NCBI GenBank assembly: GCA_003669255.1
Contig: QWPO01000184.1
Coordinates: 1 to 5,905, forward strand
Reading direction: 5' to 3'
DNA from: Planctomycetota bacterium
GTDB taxonomy: Bacteria > Planctomycetota > Planctomycetia > Pirellulales > UBA1268
DNA: 5,905 nt
Shown here: piece by piece, positions 1 through 5,905 of the stretch
How positions within the stretch are numbered: position 1 is the first letter of the stretch
Layout of the letters: every line of letters begins with the position of its first letter
Position numbers and translations under genes: made by a program
The notes under the pieces: model-generated
What the model saw: only the letters and a program-made list of their open reading frames with translations
What the model was told of the DNA's origin: nothing
Databases searched by the model: none

Positions 1-953
1 CGACCGTCGAGGATTTTCGCCAACTGCTCGAGCAGACGGACGAGACAGGCCGGCGGACGGTAGGCAACTTCGGGGTGATCGACGCCGCCGGCGGCGCGGC
101 CCTCTTCGAAGCCGGGCCGGAAACCTTCCAGATGTTCGATGCCAACGATCCTGAGGTCGCCCCTCGTGGTTACATCGTTCGGGCGAACTTCGCGACCACC
201 GCCCGTGGTGTGCCTCCCGCGCCTAATACCACGGTCGTCGAAGGCACGTATTCCGGCGAGCGCTACGCGCGGGCCTGCCGGCTGATCGACGATCGCCTCC
301 CCGACGGTCGACAGGGAGATGATCTCACCGTCGACTACGTCCTCCGCTCGATGTGCAGGGATCTCGCCGACGGCACGGGCATCCCTTTCGAGGGCAGCGT
401 GAATGGCCCAGCAGGAGAACTTCCCGACGAGGTCAACACTTCGGCCACCATCAGCCGAACGACCACCGTATCAGCGGCGGTGTTTCATGGTGTGAAGCCG
501 GGCGAGGATCCGCTCTCGACCACGATGTGGGTGCAGTTGGGCGATCCCAAGTTTTCGATCGCGGTGCCCTGCTGGGTCGCCTGCGAATCGTTGGCCGAAG
601 CCGTTGCGGGCGAGTATGGCGGCGCCATCTGCTCGATTGCAGCCACGCTTCGGGAGTGGAACCTCACCGAAGACCGCGACGGCGTCCAGACCGATCACCT
701 TCCACAGGTCTGGGACGACGTCTGGCCGGTCGAGGATCGGCTGATCGCAGTGGTCCTGGAGATGCGGAGACGTTGGGAAACAACGCCGGGCACGCCCCGG
801 GAGTACACGGAACTCCATAGGCATCTCGCGACCCAAGCCCTCGACGCGATGCGGGAAGAGTTGGCTGACATGAAGGCGGCGGCATTGACGCTCCCGACTC
901 CGCCGCCCCCCGCGTTCACCCCCGCGCACAAGGAGCCGGCAGGATCGCCATGA
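1..953 (+). CDS. Peptidase C45 / penicillin acylase-like Ntn-hydrolase, 5'-truncated
   Basis: Partial gene; the frame is open from the left edge (first full codon at position 3), so the GTG at 75 is probably internal. 316 residues are visible. The family signature is a block near residues 21-63 containing GNFGVIDA, FDANDP and GYIVRANF, plus a second block at residues 147-194 containing SATISRTTT, GEDP, TTMW and an AVPCWVA stretch. Both resemble the acyl-CoA:6-aminopenicillanate acyltransferase-like (C45, carcinine hydrolase-like) proteins of Planctomycetes and Bacteroidetes. Family members cleave themselves to expose an N-terminal Cys that hydrolyses or transfers acyl groups on amides. That Cys and any signal peptide lie upstream, so activity and location cannot be judged here. 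The protein ends in a proline-rich tail (residues 295-316). The stop overlaps the next start in an ATGA arrangement, implying translational coupling. Family assignment is from recalled motifs, and the substrate is unknown. Confidence 0.68.
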   Translation, partial: TVEDFRQLLEQTDETGRRTVGNFGVIDAAGGAALFEAGPETFQMFDANDPEVAPRGYIVRANFATTARGVPPAPNTTVVEGTYSGERYARACRLIDDRLPDGRQGDDLTVDYVLRSMCRDLADGTGIPFEGSVNGPAGELPDEVNTSATISRTTTVSAAVFHGVKPGEDPLSTTMWVQLGDPKFSIAVPCWVACESLAEAVAGEYGGAICSIAATLREWNLTEDRDGVQTDHLPQVWDDVWPVEDRLIAVVLEMRRRWETTPGTPREYTELHRHLATQALDAMREELADMKAAALTLPTPPPPAFTPAHKEPAGSP

Positions 954-1795
954 CGAGTGCCGTTCTCCGCCTCACGACGTTTGGCTGGGCCGTCCTCTCG
1001 ATGGCAACGGGGGCGGTATGGGCTGCTGTGGAATCCGCTCAGCCCTCGATCGTACGGGTGGCCATCTGCGATGACACCGAGGAGACCGAGAAGCGACAGG
1101 CAAACCTTCTGCGGATCCTGACCACCGCCGCCGGCTTCGCTTCGCGGCCGATCACGTCTGAGCAGATCCGGCAGGGCGAACTTTCCGAGTTCGACGTGCT
1201 GATTATGCCCGGCGGCTCAGGCAGCAAGCAGGCCGAGCGGCTTCAGGAGGCGGGCCGCGACCGGATCCGCGAGTTCGTGCGGTCGGGAGGGGGCTACGTC
1301 GGTATCTGTGCGGGCTCCTACCTGGCTAGTTCACACTACAGCTGGTCGCTTGGCCTGATAAACGCCAGGGTGTGGGATCGGGCCCACTGGGCCAGGGGTG
1401 ACGGCACGGTGTCGATCCGCATGACGGATGCCGGATGGCAGCTCCTGGGCCGCGGGGGAAGCATCCCTGTGCAATACAATCAGGGTCCACTTCTGGTGCC
1501 CGACGATGAGTCGGATCTGCCTGGCTACGAGATTTTGGCAACCTTCGAGACCGAGGTGGCGAGCAAAGGCGCTCAGCCCGGCTCAATGACCGGCACGCAC
1601 GCGATCATTCGGTCGATGTTTGGCCAGGGACGAGTTATCTGCTTCAGCCCGCATCCCGAGGCCGCTGGAGGGCCCAACGGCATCGTTGCGTATGGCGTTC
1701 TTTGGGCTGGTCAGGGGCAACAAGGCCGTCCCGGGCGTGATCATCATGCTCCTCAGCCGACGCCTCAGCGACCAGAACCAACTCGCGTCGACTGA
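950..1795 (+). CDS. Exported BPL_N family, class I glutamine amidotransferase-like protein
   Basis: 281 residues. Residues 1-26 form a probable signal peptide (short N-terminus, hydrophobic stretch, AVWAA before VES), so the product is likely exported. The rest matches the 'biotin-protein ligase N-terminal' group of the class I glutamine amidotransferase-like fold: VRVAICDD at 35-42, FDVLIMPGGSGS at 81-92, nucleophile elbow GGGYVGICAGSY at 113-124 with candidate Cys120, and SPHPEA at 233-238 giving His235 and Glu237. The Cys-His-Glu triad therefore looks intact. No synthetase or ligase domain follows, so a true amidotransferase role is doubtful; hydrolysis of an amide or peptide bond is possible but inferred. 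The family's biochemical role is poorly known. The start codon overlaps the upstream stop, with AGGA at 941-944 five bases before it and AAGGAG at 930-935 farther off. After about residue 253 the tail becomes basic and proline-rich (GRPGRDHHAPQPTPQRPEP), an odd ending for the fold. Confidence 0.75.
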   Translation: MTSAVLRLTTFGWAVLSMATGAVWAAVESAQPSIVRVAICDDTEETEKRQANLLRILTTAAGFASRPITSEQIRQGELSEFDVLIMPGGSGSKQAERLQEAGRDRIREFVRSGGGYVGICAGSYLASSHYSWSLGLINARVWDRAHWARGDGTVSIRMTDAGWQLLGRGGSIPVQYNQGPLLVPDDESDLPGYEILATFETEVASKGAQPGSMTGTHAIIRSMFGQGRVICFSPHPEAAGGPNGIVAYGVLWAGQGQQGRPGRDHHAPQPTPQRPEPTRVD

Positions 1796-1827
1796 CGTAG
1801 AACCATAAACCAGCACTAGGCTTCGTG

Positions 1828-4173
1828 ATGCCTCTTATTCCCCACCATCGTCGGGTGCCGATGGCCCTGCTTCTGGCAGCGGCGTGGGCGGCGGCGGCGA
1901 CGGCGGACACCCTCACGTCTGGCTGGATCGATCTGGGGAGTGGCACGCAGACGCCCTACTACATCCGACAGGCATCAACATCGGGGCCGTTGGTGATGAT
2001 CACCGGCGGCGTCCACGGCGATGAACCTGCTGGTGCCGCTGCGGCCAACCAGATCCGCACCTGGCCAATCACCAAGGGCACACTGATCGTCATCCCCTTT
2101 TGCGCCCCTCAGGCACTTGCGGCAAACACACGTGAGATCCCTGGCGAGGGAAACCTGAACCGTAACTTTCCAGGAAAAGGCGATCCGATCACCGTGACAA
2201 CGGGCTCGACCGCAACGGCGTTGTGGTCATTCGTCCGCACCTACTCGCCCCAGTGGCTGCTTGACATGCATGAAGGCTTCGCGGTTTATGCGGACAACCC
2301 CGACTCCGTCGGATCGAGCATCATCCACATGAACGAATCGGTGACCAACGCTCAGGTGACCCGCATGCTGTCCGCGGTGAATGCGACCATCACCGACCCA
2401 ACGAAAAAGTTCACCGACCTCGGAAGCAGCGGGCCGGTGGACACCAGCCTCGCCCGGGCGGCGGTTGAACACCTCGGCACGCGGGGTATGATCATCGAGA
2501 CGACGACGGCGGAACCGGTTCTCTCGGTGCGAGTGAATCAGCATCGGACGGCGGCCAATCAGTTCCTGATGGATCAGGGGATGATTGCCGGGGCCTTCGG
2601 TGGATCGCGAAATGGCATCGTCGACGATTTCACGTTCGACGAGCCGGAAAATACGAGACTGACGCAGGCCGGCAACTCGTATCCGAACGGCGCCGTCTGG
2701 GATACCTCGCCATTCACCACGCGGACGCTGGATGGGAGTCTCCGCATTCAGCGGACGCAGACCGGCACGTCCACCACGTCCACCGGGGCTCTCGGGAGCG
2801 GTGCGGTGCGAGTCCGCCGTGCTGGCGAGGCCGACAACACCCTGACCGACCTCGGCGAGGGTTTCGCGACGATGGTCGTCGATGGATGGGACTTCCGGAG
2901 CACGCAAATCGGCGAGACGATCAGCTTCGGATTCCGAAACAGCGTCTCGGGGACCGTAGAAGACACGGCCCACATCGTGCTCCAGAGGACCGGACTGGAT
3001 CAGGTTTCGATTCTCGGCCAGGGCTTCGGAACCGGGGGCGGCAACATCGCTTCCGTGGCTCCCTTTCGTGCCCTCCAAAACGTGCCCGTGCAGTTCGTGC
3101 TCCAACTCAACAAGCAGGTGAATCTGAACGGCACGTCGCTGGTGTCCGGGGCGTCGTCCGGCGGCTTCTACCGAGTCTTCTATCAGACCCTTGGGCAAGA
3201 CTTCACCGAGGTGGGCAGCGGGGCGGCCGTTCGACAGGCGCGAAACGGTAACCACATGACCATGAAGATCTCCGGGTCGGTCGGCTTCAACGGGGGTTAC
3301 TTCGATGTCGACCGGCTCTCGTTTGGCTCCACGTTCCCGGCAGCGCTGGCTCCGGCCTCGGGCATCCTGAATCTTGCCGTGACGAGCGGCACGCTCACGC
3401 AGAGCGGGGCCGGCTATCCACTGCTATCGGGCACTTTTGGGGTATCGAAGGCCGGCGTTGGCACGCTGATCTTCGACGCGGCGAACCTTGTGACAGGCTC
3501 CACCGTCGTCCAGGCGGGTAGGCTCCTGCTTGCCAATGCATCGGCGCTCTCGGTGAGCAAGGTCATCCCACTCGCCGGTGGAACGATCGCGGTATCTACC
3601 GGACTACAGACGACCGTACGGGGCCTCAGTCCAAATGCCGGCGGCCTGATAGACGTCGGCAACGGGATGATGACCGTTACCAGCGGACTGACCGCCGCTG
3701 ATTTGGTGACGGCCCTTCAGGTAGGCCGCGGTGACGGCTCATGGAACGGCACCCGCGGGATCACATCGACCGCTGCGGCCACGGCGCTGTCGCAATCGAT
3801 CCCACGCACCGTGGGCTGGCTCGACAATGGTGATGGTTCAGTGTGTTTTGCCTTCGCGGCTCCCGGAGACGGCAATCTCGACAACAGCATCGACATCCTC
3901 GACGCCGCCAACTTCCTCACCAGCGGAAAGTTCGATACAGGCCTTGCAGCGACCTGGGGCGAAGGCGACTACGACCATAATATGGTGATCGATATCCTTG
4001 ACGCCGCAGAAATGTTTTCCACGAACTTGTTCGACATGGGGTCGTATAACCAGCGAGCGGCCGCGGGCATGATCGCCTTGCCGGAGCCGTCCGCATGTGG
4101 CACCTTGGGGTTTGGCGCCGCACTTCTCACAGCCTACGGCGGCGTTTCAGGCCGCAAGAGGCTTACCCGCTGA
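1828..4173 (+). CDS. Secreted M14/AstE-like zinc hydrolase with beta-strand repeat, dockerin-like and PEP-CTERM modules
   Basis: 781 residues from ATG 1828. A GTG directly before it (1825) and an ATG at 1861 are alternative starts; an in-frame stop at 1798 bounds the choice. Residues 1-26 are a signal peptide ending ATA before Asp27. Residues 30-255 form an M14 carboxypeptidase / succinylglutamate desuccinylase-aspartoacylase-like domain: GGVHGDE (zinc ligands His63, Glu66), NLNRNFPG at 109-116, LLDMHE (third ligand His148) and MIIETT (candidate catalytic Glu224). Residues 265-505 look like a beta-sandwich module of unknown binding. Residues 520-600 match the autotransporter-associated beta-strand repeat (GVGTLIFDAANLVTGSTVV, then AGRLLLANASAL). 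Two dockerin-like loops follow, GDGNLDNSIDILDA (Asp681, Asn683, Asp685, Asp692) and GDYDHNMVIDILDA (Asp714, Asp716, Asn718, Asp725). A PEP-CTERM tail ends the protein: LPEPS, a short hydrophobic segment and GRKRLTR. It probably hydrolyses an amide or peptide bond at the cell surface; substrate unknown. It lies 32 bases after the 950-1795 gene, probably in the same operon. Confidence 0.82.
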   Translation: MPLIPHHRRVPMALLLAAAWAAAATADTLTSGWIDLGSGTQTPYYIRQASTSGPLVMITGGVHGDEPAGAAAANQIRTWPITKGTLIVIPFCAPQALAANTREIPGEGNLNRNFPGKGDPITVTTGSTATALWSFVRTYSPQWLLDMHEGFAVYADNPDSVGSSIIHMNESVTNAQVTRMLSAVNATITDPTKKFTDLGSSGPVDTSLARAAVEHLGTRGMIIETTTAEPVLSVRVNQHRTAANQFLMDQGMIAGAFGGSRNGIVDDFTFDEPENTRLTQAGNSYPNGAVWDTSPFTTRTLDGSLRIQRTQTGTSTTSTGALGSGAVRVRRAGEADNTLTDLGEGFATMVVDGWDFRSTQIGETISFGFRNSVSGTVEDTAHIVLQRTGLDQVSILGQGFGTGGGNIASVAPFRALQNVPVQFVLQLNKQVNLNGTSLVSGASSGGFYRVFYQTLGQDFTEVGSGAAVRQARNGNHMTMKISGSVGFNGGYFDVDRLSFGSTFPAALAPASGILNLAVTSGTLTQSGAGYPLLSGTFGVSKAGVGTLIFDAANLVTGSTVVQAGRLLLANASALSVSKVIPLAGGTIAVSTGLQTTVRGLSPNAGGLIDVGNGMMTVTSGLTAADLVTALQVGRGDGSWNGTRGITSTAAATALSQSIPRTVGWLDNGDGSVCFAFAAPGDGNLDNSIDILDAANFLTSGKFDTGLAATWGEGDYDHNMVIDILDAAEMFSTNLFDMGSYNQRAAAGMIALPEPSACGTLGFGAALLTAYGGVSGRKRLTR

Positions 4174-4277
4174 AGCGGCTGCCGGCTGATCGTCACGCCG
4201 TCCCTTCGAGCATCTCCCAGTGGGCATACCCTTCCGCGACCCGCCGCTCGGCCTCGACGATCCTGGTAACGAATAGT

Positions 4278-4310
4278 CCCCTCGTGGGGCTCTTCTTTGG
4301 CCCCTCGGGG
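4278..4310. repeat. Two-part inverted repeat (hairpin)
   Basis: Inner arms GGGGC (4286-4290) and GCCCC (4300-4304) enclose a 9-base pyrimidine-rich loop. Outer arms CCCC (4278-4281) and GGGG (4307-4310) extend the stem across a small asymmetric internal loop. It lies about 105 bases after the stop of the 1828-4173 gene. No T-run follows on the + strand, so a standard intrinsic terminator is not supported. It could be an mRNA 3'-end structure or part of a dispersed repeat. Confidence 0.4.
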
Positions 4311-4567
4311 TGATCGCCCAGGAGCGTTCTTCCTCGACGCGAGGTTGGCGTGCCTTTCACGAATAATCCGGGCGCTGAACCGCCTCCGGCCTTGCCTCAC
4401 GATACCCGAGATCTCACGTCCCGCGACGTCATGGGCAAGGCTGCCTCCCTTGGGGCTTTAGCGGCTGTTTCTCACCCGTTTGAGTCATAGCGAAGGTGCC
4501 GTGGATCGATCTAGGGTTTATTTGTGGCCGATCGGTTCACCGCGGGGTGCTCCAGCCACATGTATTT

Positions 4568-4572
4568 TGAGG
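4568..4572 (+). promoter_or_regulatory. Ribosome binding site for the 4582 gene
   Basis: TGAGG, containing the Shine-Dalgarno core GAGG, sits nine bases before ATG 4582. This decides the start: the frame stays open well upstream (for example GTG 4501), but only ATG 4582 combines a good site with a signal peptide directly after it. Confidence 0.6.
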
Positions 4573-4581
4573 CGTGCAGCG

Positions 4582-5905
4582 ATGTCTTCATCCGGAAGCA
4601 CGAGCGGTGCCGTGAAGTCGCCACGGCTGGTCGTGGTAGCTGCTGCGGCCCTGGTGTTCGTCCGCGCTTCCCTGGCCGCCGACGTGACCACCTTGTACAC
4701 CCAGACCGGCACCGACGCGACCTGGCAGCAGCTCCTCGACAGCAACGCCATCCCGATCGGCACCACTTCCACCGCAGGCGTCACCGGTTCGCTCATCAAC
4801 GTCAACAACAGTCTCGTGGAAGTCGGGCCCAACAAGGGCAACGCCATCATCAGCAACCTGCGGCTCCACACCCTCGGCAACTCCAGCGTGACCCGCACTT
4901 CGTTCTCCAAGTGGTCCCGCTGGTACCAGGAGGACGGAAACACGCAGGTGTTTCGGCTCTTCAAGGACGAGGTCAACGTCCAGAACACCCGACCCAACGC
5001 CGCCCGCATCGAGTCGTTCAATCCGGACATCGACTGGGCCGCCGGTGACGGCTGGTTCAAGTGGCAGGGCACGTACACCATCATCAAGCCGCTCGGCGGC
5101 GCCGTCTTTCAGGCCAAGAACTCGGACAACGACTGGTCCGTGATGATCAACACCAACGGCAACGGCGACGTCACCCTCAACCATCGCACCGGCACCGACC
5201 AGGTGCTGGCGACGAACATGGTCGGCCAGCCGTTTGACATCACCGTCTACGACAACGGCACGAGCTACATCGTATACATGAACGACGTGTACCGGGGCTA
5301 CGGGTCGTTCAGCCGGCCCACGGGCCTCAGCACGTTTCGCTGGGGCATGTACGTGGGGGACAGCGTGCCGGCAAGAGATGCGATGCTGTTCGTGACGGGG
5401 GCGAAGATCTCCTCCAACGTGACGGCACCGCCGAAATTGTCTGGTTCTCTGGGGGCCTTGCCTGCGAGGGTGATCCGCGGCGCGTCGGTCTCGGGGACGC
5501 TCTCGGTATCGAACTCGATCCCGGTCACGTCCTCGACCGGCGCCGCCCGGCTCGACTACACGTTCGCGGGATCCGGGCTCTTCACGGGCTCCGGTACCGG
5601 TTCCGACATGGCCCTCGGCGCGGCCAGCACGCACGCCCTCGCTGTGAGCACGGCTGCCGTCGGCCTCGCCACGGGCACGATCTCGGCGGCGGCGACGACC
5701 CCGCAGGCCGCCACGCCGACCTTCAGCCAGACGGCTTCGATGAGCGTGCTGGACCACGCGATCGGCTCGTTTTCGGCCGACAGGACGCTCACGACCATCG
5801 ACTTTGACTTCGGCACCCTCGCCCAGGGATCCGGAACGGCCAGCCGGGTTTTCTCGATCTTCAATCGCGCCGGCTCCCTCGGGGCCGCCTGGACCGCGAA
5901 GCTCG
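4582..5905 (+). CDS. Exported jelly-roll-like protein with beta-rich modules, 3'-truncated
   Basis: 441 residues are visible and the frame is open at the right edge. Residues 1-33 are a signal peptide: a Lys/Arg-containing start (VKSPR), a hydrophobic core rich in Val and Ala, and SLAA before Asp34. Residues 35-275 look like a concanavalin A-like jelly roll, with alternating beta strands rich in aromatic residues: RLFKDEVNV near 125-133, ARIESF at 141-146, DGWFKWQGTY at 156-165, WSVMINTNGNGDVTLNHR at 185-202, PFDITVYDNG at 217-226 and RWGMYVGD at 253-260. The layout recalls polysaccharide-lyase-type domains, but no catalytic set was identified, so this is a fold-level guess. Residues 283-441 are Ser/Thr/Gly/Ala-rich beta modules; DHAIGSF at 391-397 and the DFDFGTLAQGSG region at 408-418 recall choice-of-anchor-type repeats in planctomycete surface proteins. 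An anchoring tail such as PEP-CTERM would lie beyond the window. Codons end in C or G more consistently than in the 1828-4173 gene. Function not assigned. Confidence 0.72.
   Translation, partial: MSSSGSTSGAVKSPRLVVVAAAALVFVRASLAADVTTLYTQTGTDATWQQLLDSNAIPIGTTSTAGVTGSLINVNNSLVEVGPNKGNAIISNLRLHTLGNSSVTRTSFSKWSRWYQEDGNTQVFRLFKDEVNVQNTRPNAARIESFNPDIDWAAGDGWFKWQGTYTIIKPLGGAVFQAKNSDNDWSVMINTNGNGDVTLNHRTGTDQVLATNMVGQPFDITVYDNGTSYIVYMNDVYRGYGSFSRPTGLSTFRWGMYVGDSVPARDAMLFVTGAKISSNVTAPPKLSGSLGALPARVIRGASVSGTLSVSNSIPVTSSTGAARLDYTFAGSGLFTGSGTGSDMALGAASTHALAVSTAAVGLATGTISAAATTPQAATPTFSQTASMSVLDHAIGSFSADRTLTTIDFDFGTLAQGSGTASRVFSIFNRAGSLGAAWTAKL

Larger units (their letters stand above)
4174..4581. other. 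Intergenic region without a confident gene
   Basis: This gap separates the PEP-CTERM gene from the next signal-peptide gene. It contains a two-part GC-rich hairpin (4278-4310), an imperfect 11-base direct repeat (4269-4279 and 4359-4369, 10 of 11 identical) and an 8-base palindrome GATCGATC at 4504-4511. Two short frames are open. On the minus strand, 4360-4193 starts at GTG and ends in protein-like sequence (RIVEAERRVAEGYAHWEMLE). On the plus strand, 4350-4490 starts at GTG and encodes 46 residues. Neither has a convincing start and the two overlap at 4350-4360, so neither is called as a gene. The promoter of the 4582 gene should lie here, but no clear -35/-10 pair was recognised. Confidence 0.6.

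Noticed and set aside
75..77. GTG 75 as the true start of the first gene
   Set aside because: The frame is open to the left edge, and conserved family residues (GNFG) lie just before this codon, so it falls inside a longer gene.
353..929. Overlapping open frames on both strands (353-820 plus, 471-929 minus)
   Set aside because: They are shadows of the C45-like gene, whose frame carries the conserved family blocks; the alternatives are Arg-rich and motif-free.
2227..3255. 342-codon open frame on the minus strand
   Set aside because: It overlaps the well-supported M14-type gene, including its His148 and Glu224 motifs. Its own translation is Arg/His-rich with no recognisable motif.
4278..4310. 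Intrinsic terminator for the upstream operon
   Set aside because: The hairpin is GC-rich but has no following T-run on the + strand and lies over 100 bases after the stop codon.
4350..4490. 46-codon plus-strand frame starting at GTG 4350
   Set aside because: No ribosome binding site, no recognised motif, and it overlaps the candidate minus-strand frame. Chance open frames of this size are common at this GC content.
4588..5757. Long (389-codon) open frame on the minus strand
   Set aside because: It is antisense to the 4582 gene, which has a signal peptide, ribosome binding site and coherent beta-strand pattern. The minus translation is Arg/Gly/Val/Asp-rich low complexity, typical of a shadow of a gene with strong G/C third positions.

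Overview
The window is GC-rich, tightly packed DNA with all recognisable genes on the + strand. It most likely comes from a Planctomycetota bacterium. The evidence is the 1828-4173 protein, which ends in a planctomycete-style run: autotransporter-type beta-strand repeat, linker, two dockerin-like calcium-binding loops and a PEP-CTERM sorting tail. A second long beta-rich exported protein runs off the right edge. No tRNA, rRNA, CRISPR array or intact insertion sequence was seen.

Layout. Positions 1-953 hold the 3' part of a gene for a peptidase C45 / acyl-CoA:6-aminopenicillanate acyltransferase-like N-terminal-nucleophile amidohydrolase; its start and nucleophile lie outside the window. Its stop overlaps the start of the gene at 950-1795, an exported glutamine-amidotransferase-like protein of the 'biotin-protein ligase N-terminal' (BPL_N) family. 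After a 32-base gap comes 1828-4173, a modular secreted protein with an N-terminal M14 zinc carboxypeptidase / succinylglutamate desuccinylase-like domain. These three are probably one transcription unit. Positions 4174-4581 form a 408-base gap with only a hairpin, a short imperfect direct repeat and weak small reading frames. A new gene starts at 4582 behind a clear ribosome binding site and continues past 5905. It encodes an exported jelly-roll-like domain followed by beta-rich modules.

How the genes may work together (inference). The first three genes all belong to families that act on amide or acyl-amide bonds. At least two products carry export signals, and the third gene's product is built to be held at the cell surface. 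A joint role in processing an N-acylated peptide or amino-acid derivative outside the cytoplasm is plausible. The sequence does not name the substrate, and I know of no described system with exactly this gene set. The 4582 gene is probably a separate unit encoding a surface, carbohydrate-related or structural protein.
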